Assembly: GCF_030052815.1 (NCBI RefSeq)
Contig: NC_079504.1
Coordinates: 82,883,309-82,947,308 of the forward strand
From: Hevea brasiliensis
Lineage: Eukaryota; Streptophyta; Magnoliopsida; Malpighiales; Euphorbiaceae
DNA: 64,000 bases
Direction: 5' to 3'
The stretch's first letter is position 1; every line of letters starts with the position of its first letter. Position numbers and translations under genes: made by a program. Below the pieces are notes generated by a model. The model was not told the DNA's origin, searched no databases, and worked only from the letters and a program-made list of their open reading frames with translations. Shown here piece by piece: positions 59,238 through 64,000 of the stretch.

Positions 59238-59805
59238 TTAACAACAAATCTCATGAAAATAAAAAAAAAATAAAATATACTATTTTTTCACAAATTTTCA
59301 TAAAATTATTTTTCTTTTTTTGAAAAAGAAAATAAAATATTAGTATGCATTGAGTTCTTTTTTTTTTCATTTCTTATCAATTAAAATTCAAATTCATTAA
59401 TAGATTTTTTAAAAATTTAGTAAAAAATCAGTGAAAAAAATTTATGTTTAAACCTAATTAATTATAAATTATAGCATCCATTAAATAAAATACACGCGTT
59501 TATTAGAGTAATTTATATATAAAATACATATATTATTTAATGTATGCTGCCATTAATAAAAATATTCTTTAGTATAAAATTTTATTTAAAAATAATATAA
59601 AATATATATTTTTTAAATTTTAAGTTTAATCAATGAACTAAAAATACTAAACGTTTTCATTAAATCATGATTATATCCACAACTTTTATTTATTAATCAA
59701 ATAAAATTTTAAGTGCTATATTGTAATTTATCGTTAACTTTTTAAATTTAATTTTACCCATTGAATACAATTGTGACAAATTTTAAAGGAATAAATATTT
59801 TACAC

Positions 59806-60427
59806 TGTCATGACCTGAATTTTAAAATACAAGTTTTAAAATTTTATATATGGTATTAAAATATTAATTTAATAGTATCTACCTAATTTATAATTATTAA
59901 ATAGTATAATTTTAATTGAAATGGTTAGTTTTATACATTAATATTAAATCAATTATCATAATATAGTTTGATTAAATTGTTATTAATTTTATAAATATTA
60001 TAATAATTATTATTACTATATTTATTATCATTATTTTCTTTGTTATTTAATTGAACACAAAATTGTATTTAGAACCCAATTGAAAAGAATTTTGAACCTA
60101 TTAAATTATACCCAAAAAGTATTATTTTATATATATTATTATTATATATTATAAACATAATTTAAAAAAAAAGAAGAAAAAAAAAGGAGGGGGATGGGAC
60201 TTAGCGTGTGACCGTCGGTCATTTTATAAAAAAAAAAAATTAACAAAAACGGGGAGGAACCCCCACCCCCACCACCACCTCTACCTTCTCTCTCTCTTCC
60301 TCCATACTCTCTCTCTCCTTTCTTCATTCTCCAGCAAGCCACCATCCACTAGCCGGCGACCTCCCTAGCGGCTCCACACTCATCAGAGATGTCACTAGCG
60401 ACGACAGCAGTCCAGAATTCGGCCAAC

Positions 60428-60474
<47 letters not shown>

Positions 60475-62738
60475 GGTCCCAAATTTTGAATGCTCGTATC
60501 CGACGATCCTAACGTCTGATTGGAGTGATTCCAGTGGCTATGGACTCCTAAGAGAGAGATCGTTCATATGAGACCAGCTTCGTCGGATTTGATGGCCGTT
60601 TCCAACGCTAGCGAGGAGAGAGAAAATCAGTTTATTTTTGTACTTTTCAATGAGATTTCTGACAATCCGCCCATTGGATCGACAATCCAAGACCACCTAT
60701 GGACACAGGAGGAGGAGAGGAATATTTTGGTGTGACCAGATCCGGCAGATGCTACCGGTGACCGGCGGTCGACCACCGTGTGCAATAGTTCCGACAGTGG
60801 CTCCGGTGAGCTTTGGGGATGATTCAACTTCTAAAGGCTTCCTCATAAATTTTTGGAATTTTTGAGACACATAAGCTTTGGGTAAGATTATTTTCATTAT
60901 TTCTCAGTCTGTGGTGCTTAAATGCAGTGTTTCTTAAACAGGAAAAATTAGAGAAAAATTCTAAGAAAAATATATGATGAAATTAAAATTATTTGGAGAC
61001 ATTCTATGGTATTTGTTGAATTTTTTATTGATTGTAGAATATTTTTGGAAAATATATATGTGGGTTTTAGTTATATTTTTAGCATCTGAGCATATAAGAT
61101 TATCTGAATTTAGGGTATTTAAAATTCATATGATTGGTTGAAACTTGAGAATGGAGAGTTAAATATGCGAATGTTGATTTGGATTGAATTAGGAACATGT
61201 TAGCTGTCAGAAACTTATGGGATTGAGTAATAGTCTTGAATAAAAATTCACAAAATATTCGAGGGTCATTAGAAAATTGAAATTCCTTTTGCAATAGCCT
61301 TGTAATATTGCTAAGGACCGCAGGACAAAATTTTAGAATTTTTAGAGCTTGTTTGAGTGGATTGTTATAAAATGTCAATTATAGGGACTAAATTATAATT
61401 TTTCAAATTGTGGTTGTTAACTGTTTGGATGGGCCTAGGAGGGGCCATGTGATATGATTGAGTTGTGGTTGGGAGACTTGTGAATATAGAAGTGTCTTTT
61501 GAACCCTTTCGCAGGTTGGGTAGGTCTTAGGTATAGGGGAGACTCTATCGAATTTTCGGCATACATTACAATGTGTTTGCCTCTTTAAATTTATTTTTAT
61601 TTGAATTAGCACTAATAAATTCATAATAAAATTATGTAGGTGATCAGGGTTAACCATATTCCTTCACCCCACCTCTATAGTCGTCTCTTGTGTACTGTGA
61701 GTAAAATATTAATTTTAATAATAATTTCAATATTAATATATGTTCAGACATGCCCATGCATCACTTATAAATATGTATCTATGTAGTTAAACACTAGACA
61801 TGTTTTATTTTGCATTATTAATTGACGAAGTGCCATGGATGTTGTTTATGGTAATTTGGAGCAATGTGCGTGCATTGGCATGCGTGTGGTGTGTGGTATT
61901 GGATATGGATAAGACGGGTAGACGCGGCTTGAGAGACACTCACTGGGACCCGGTCCTTTTTGGATAAGTCAGGGTAGGCATGGCTCGAGATAATCTCGCT
62001 GGTCCTCGCATTTGGTTTATCAAGTGAAAGTCTAGCTTGAGAGACACTCGCTGGCAGAGATTGGATTAAGAGAGCTGTATAGGGGATCAGCTCCCATATA
62101 TGTACTGTTTGAACATTATTGGGTGTGTGAGTGCTCCAAATTGCCTCTTTGCTATTATGATGTGATGTGTATGAAAATTTTAATGTTGTTGCATTCCATT
62201 TCTTAGGATGCATTAGCTCTAGGTAGCTATAGAAATTGTAGTTAAAATTGGTATTTTACTATCTGAGTCGAATGTTCACTCCTGTTCACCTATTTTTTCA
62301 AGCTACAGGAGGAGTTCTTTTACAGAGCAACCTATTTTCTTCCTTGCAGGTTTAATGTCAGTTATTTAATTATTCTATTATTTTTCTAAATTTGAAATCT
62401 AGAACTCTACACGTGTTAGTAGTAGTATGGACCTTGTTAGAAATCATGTTAATTTAAATTCTTGAGATTAATAAATAAAGATTTATATGATATTTAAACA
62501 ATTTGTAAGTGATGGTATCAGGGTTGAGTGGGGCTCCCCTGACTTCAGTTTTTTATAATTATCGGGTTGGGTTGACCCGAATAAATATGTTATTTTATTT
62601 ATTTTTATTTACATGTTGGGCCTAAGTTTTAGGCCTTGGTCATGGATTTGGGAACAGTAAGGCTTACTACGGGCCTCGGGGGCTTTATGCTGGCCCAGGT
62701 CCTAGTGCCTATCCGGCCCATGGGATCGGGTCATGACA
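59806..62738 (+). mobile_element. Tekay/Del-like 5' LTR (2.9 kb)
   Basis: TGTCATGACC...GGGTCATGACA, followed by a primer-binding site. A TATA-like 'attttataaaa' near 60222 precedes a C/T-rich leader (60285-60330), then (AG)n at 60430-60471. The rest is noncoding; 61905-62060 repeats 'cttgagagacactc...ctgg' twice. Five bases before it are TACAC. The matching 3' LTR lies outside the window. Short open frames here (60142-60897, 61100-62213) have no similarity I recognise. Confidence 0.85.
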
Positions 62739-63917
62739 AATGTGGTATCAGAGCTTAGGCTTTAGATTCATGGGAAATAATGTAATTGGGAGTGTAAAAA
62801 GAAGCCTTGTTAGGAGGTCACATGCGGAGCATAGGATCCTGTTTCGTCTTCTTTTGTAAATCCTTATTTTTAGATTCTGTGTTATACCTCGGGTGATATA
62901 AGAGTGCTTCAGTTAGTGTTTTGATTTTCGTGGAGTACATAGAAATATGAAATAGAGTTAGCATATATGTTGAAGTCTGCCATGAGGATACATAATCCAA
63001 GAAATTCTATGTTTCTGTCAGTATGGGTTTAGGTATCGTGCCTACATGGTGCACGGCATGAGGACATAAAGGTGATTTTTGGCAATATAGTTGCTTTAGA
63101 TGGGAGCGAAGGTACCACTATTAGTAGACATCAGTGGATACCCCATCAAAATAATTGTATAGTATTAGTGAACTCAAGAGAGATAAGAGATTCAGGAAAT
63201 CTAGTGTGTGGGACATACTGTAGTAACTGTGCAATGTTCTCGATATTTGTGCTATAAGCTACGGATTACAGTACCGATATAGGATTATTATGTAAAGTTG
63301 CATGCTTCCCCATAATGCTAAGGATGTTTGCAGACAGTCTCTATTTTGGTACAGTTATGCCAGAACAGGGTCCTATTACTGCAAAAGAGTTTGGAAATCC
63401 TAGGTAGAGATTTAAAACTCTATAGCTAGAATATCAAAGGGTCATAGTTGTAAGGTAGCTAAAGTCAGTGACTTAGTTACCCTAAAATGAGCTACAATTA
63501 CATCAGGAATTACTAAAAGACTAGAGGTTTCAGTATAGTCATAAATTAAAGGTAACACCTATAAGGTGAGGCCATTTGGTCTTTTATATGGGGTCTTAGA
63601 TAGTTTTGGCATTGCAATGGGCCTTTTGCCTAAATTTTAGTGAAAAATAGTATCTTCGTTGTGTAACAGCAGGGTGCAGGGTATGATTTTTCTCCCTTAA
63701 ATGAGACATGATGCTATGGATGATGCTCATAGCCTTTGAAACAACACTTTAAGGGGTTTGCAGTATGATAAGAGAGCAGATAACCAGATGTGGTTGTGGC
63801 AAGGTGGTAGATGTAATACCTTTTTCGCAGTCAGTTATGACATAAAGGGTCTTATTCTTTCAAGAGAGATAGGGGTTTATTACTAATGATGGTGACCAAC
63901 AAAGTAGTGCCCTAGAT
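62739..63917 (+). mobile_element. Tekay/Del-like element, leader and start of internal region
   Basis: TGGTATCAGAGC (62743-62754), an initiator tRNA-Met primer-binding site, starts the region. The 'agagcttaggctttag' text is the usual leader of chromovirus elements. No intact gag frame is visible up to 63917. The short frame at 63072-63257 is not convincing. The region is interrupted at 63918 by another LTR. Confidence 0.75.
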
Positions 63918-64000
63918 TGTGACACCCCTTACCCATCTACAGTGTAGCCGAGCAAGATATGCCACGCAGTGTACCGGAACACCCTATTTTAATTCAATCA
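63918..64000 (-). mobile_element. LTR of the 41198 family, running off the right edge
   Basis: TGTGACACCCCTTACCC and 'ctacagtgtagccgagcaag' match the left end of the solo LTR at 41198 almost base for base over 83 bases. The five bases before it are TAGAT; a second TAGAT is expected beyond the window. Confidence 0.85.

Larger units (their letters stand above)
55481..59805. repeat. AT-rich inverted-repeat (foldback) element split by a LINE
   Basis: The left arm (about 55481-55720) and right arm (about 59562-59805) are inverted copies, by eye around 80-85% alike. Examples are 'gtgtaaaatatt' on the left and its complement 'aatattttacac' on the right, and 'gtatttttag...attgattaaact' on the left matching 'agtttaatcaat...ctaaaaatac' on the right. 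The middle (55721-55983 and 59255-59561) is AT-rich and noncoding. The right arm is cut off at 59805 by the Tekay-like LTR, so its true outer ends and duplication are unknown. Confidence 0.6.

Noticed and set aside
60285..60900. Possible 5' end of a host gene (TATA, C/T-rich leader, short frames)
   Set aside because: It lies within the TGTCATGACC...GGTCATGACA LTR followed by a primer-binding site, so it is the LTR leader.

Overview
This window looks like plant nuclear DNA, from a eudicot, and is essentially all nested transposable elements. I found no host protein-coding gene, rRNA gene or tRNA gene. The case for a plant is an Ogre/Tat-type Ty3/gypsy element with 6-kb LTRs, Copia elements primed by initiator tRNA-Met, Tekay/Del-like LTRs of about 3-4 kb, and a full-length RTE-type LINE with a TTGAG-repeat tail. 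Species cannot be settled from the sequence; a woody eudicot such as a Euphorbiaceae tree is only an impression.

Layout. 1-575 is the end of a Tekay-like LTR. 576-1523 is an unclassified repeat-like stretch, and 1524 to about 4806 is an opposite-strand LTR of the same kind. From 4807 to about 52419 runs one old minus-strand LTR, the outermost host, broken into four pieces (4807-6485, 38781-38851, 47870-48149, 51326-52419) by later insertions. These are: (a) Copia-2 (minus), split into 6485-7371 and 36681-38780 by (b) a giant Ogre-like element (minus, 7372-36680, target duplication GCTCT), whose 5' LTR was hit by (c) Copia-1 (plus, 30821-35670, duplication ATCGC); (d) Copia-3 (plus, 38852-47869), whose integrase region was hit by (e) a solo LTR (41198-45511, duplication CTTGG); and (f) a second solo LTR (48150-51325, duplication ACACT). 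To the right are an LTR-like remnant (52420-53672), microsatellites and simple repeats (53673-55000), an AT-rich inverted-repeat element (about 55481-59805) holding a 3.2-kb RTE LINE with a 17-bp duplication, then a Tekay-like element whose 5' LTR is 59806-62738. Its leader is interrupted at 63918 by one more LTR that leaves the window.

The Ogre-like element holds most of the coding content. On the minus strand it reads 5' LTR, leader, ORF1 (DUF7745-like plus coiled coil), gag, protease, G-patch-like segment, AT-rich intron candidate, RT, RNase H, a second RNase H, integrase, a repeat-rich 3' region, then the 3' LTR. Its reading frames are broken, including a stop at the tyrosine of the RT YVDD box. 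Each LTR also carries an antisense (plus-strand) gene with its own TATA box, a 61-bp intron and about 601 codons. The two copies carry different lesions, so the gene was probably intact when the element inserted. This LTR-borne antisense gene is the most interesting unit in the window.
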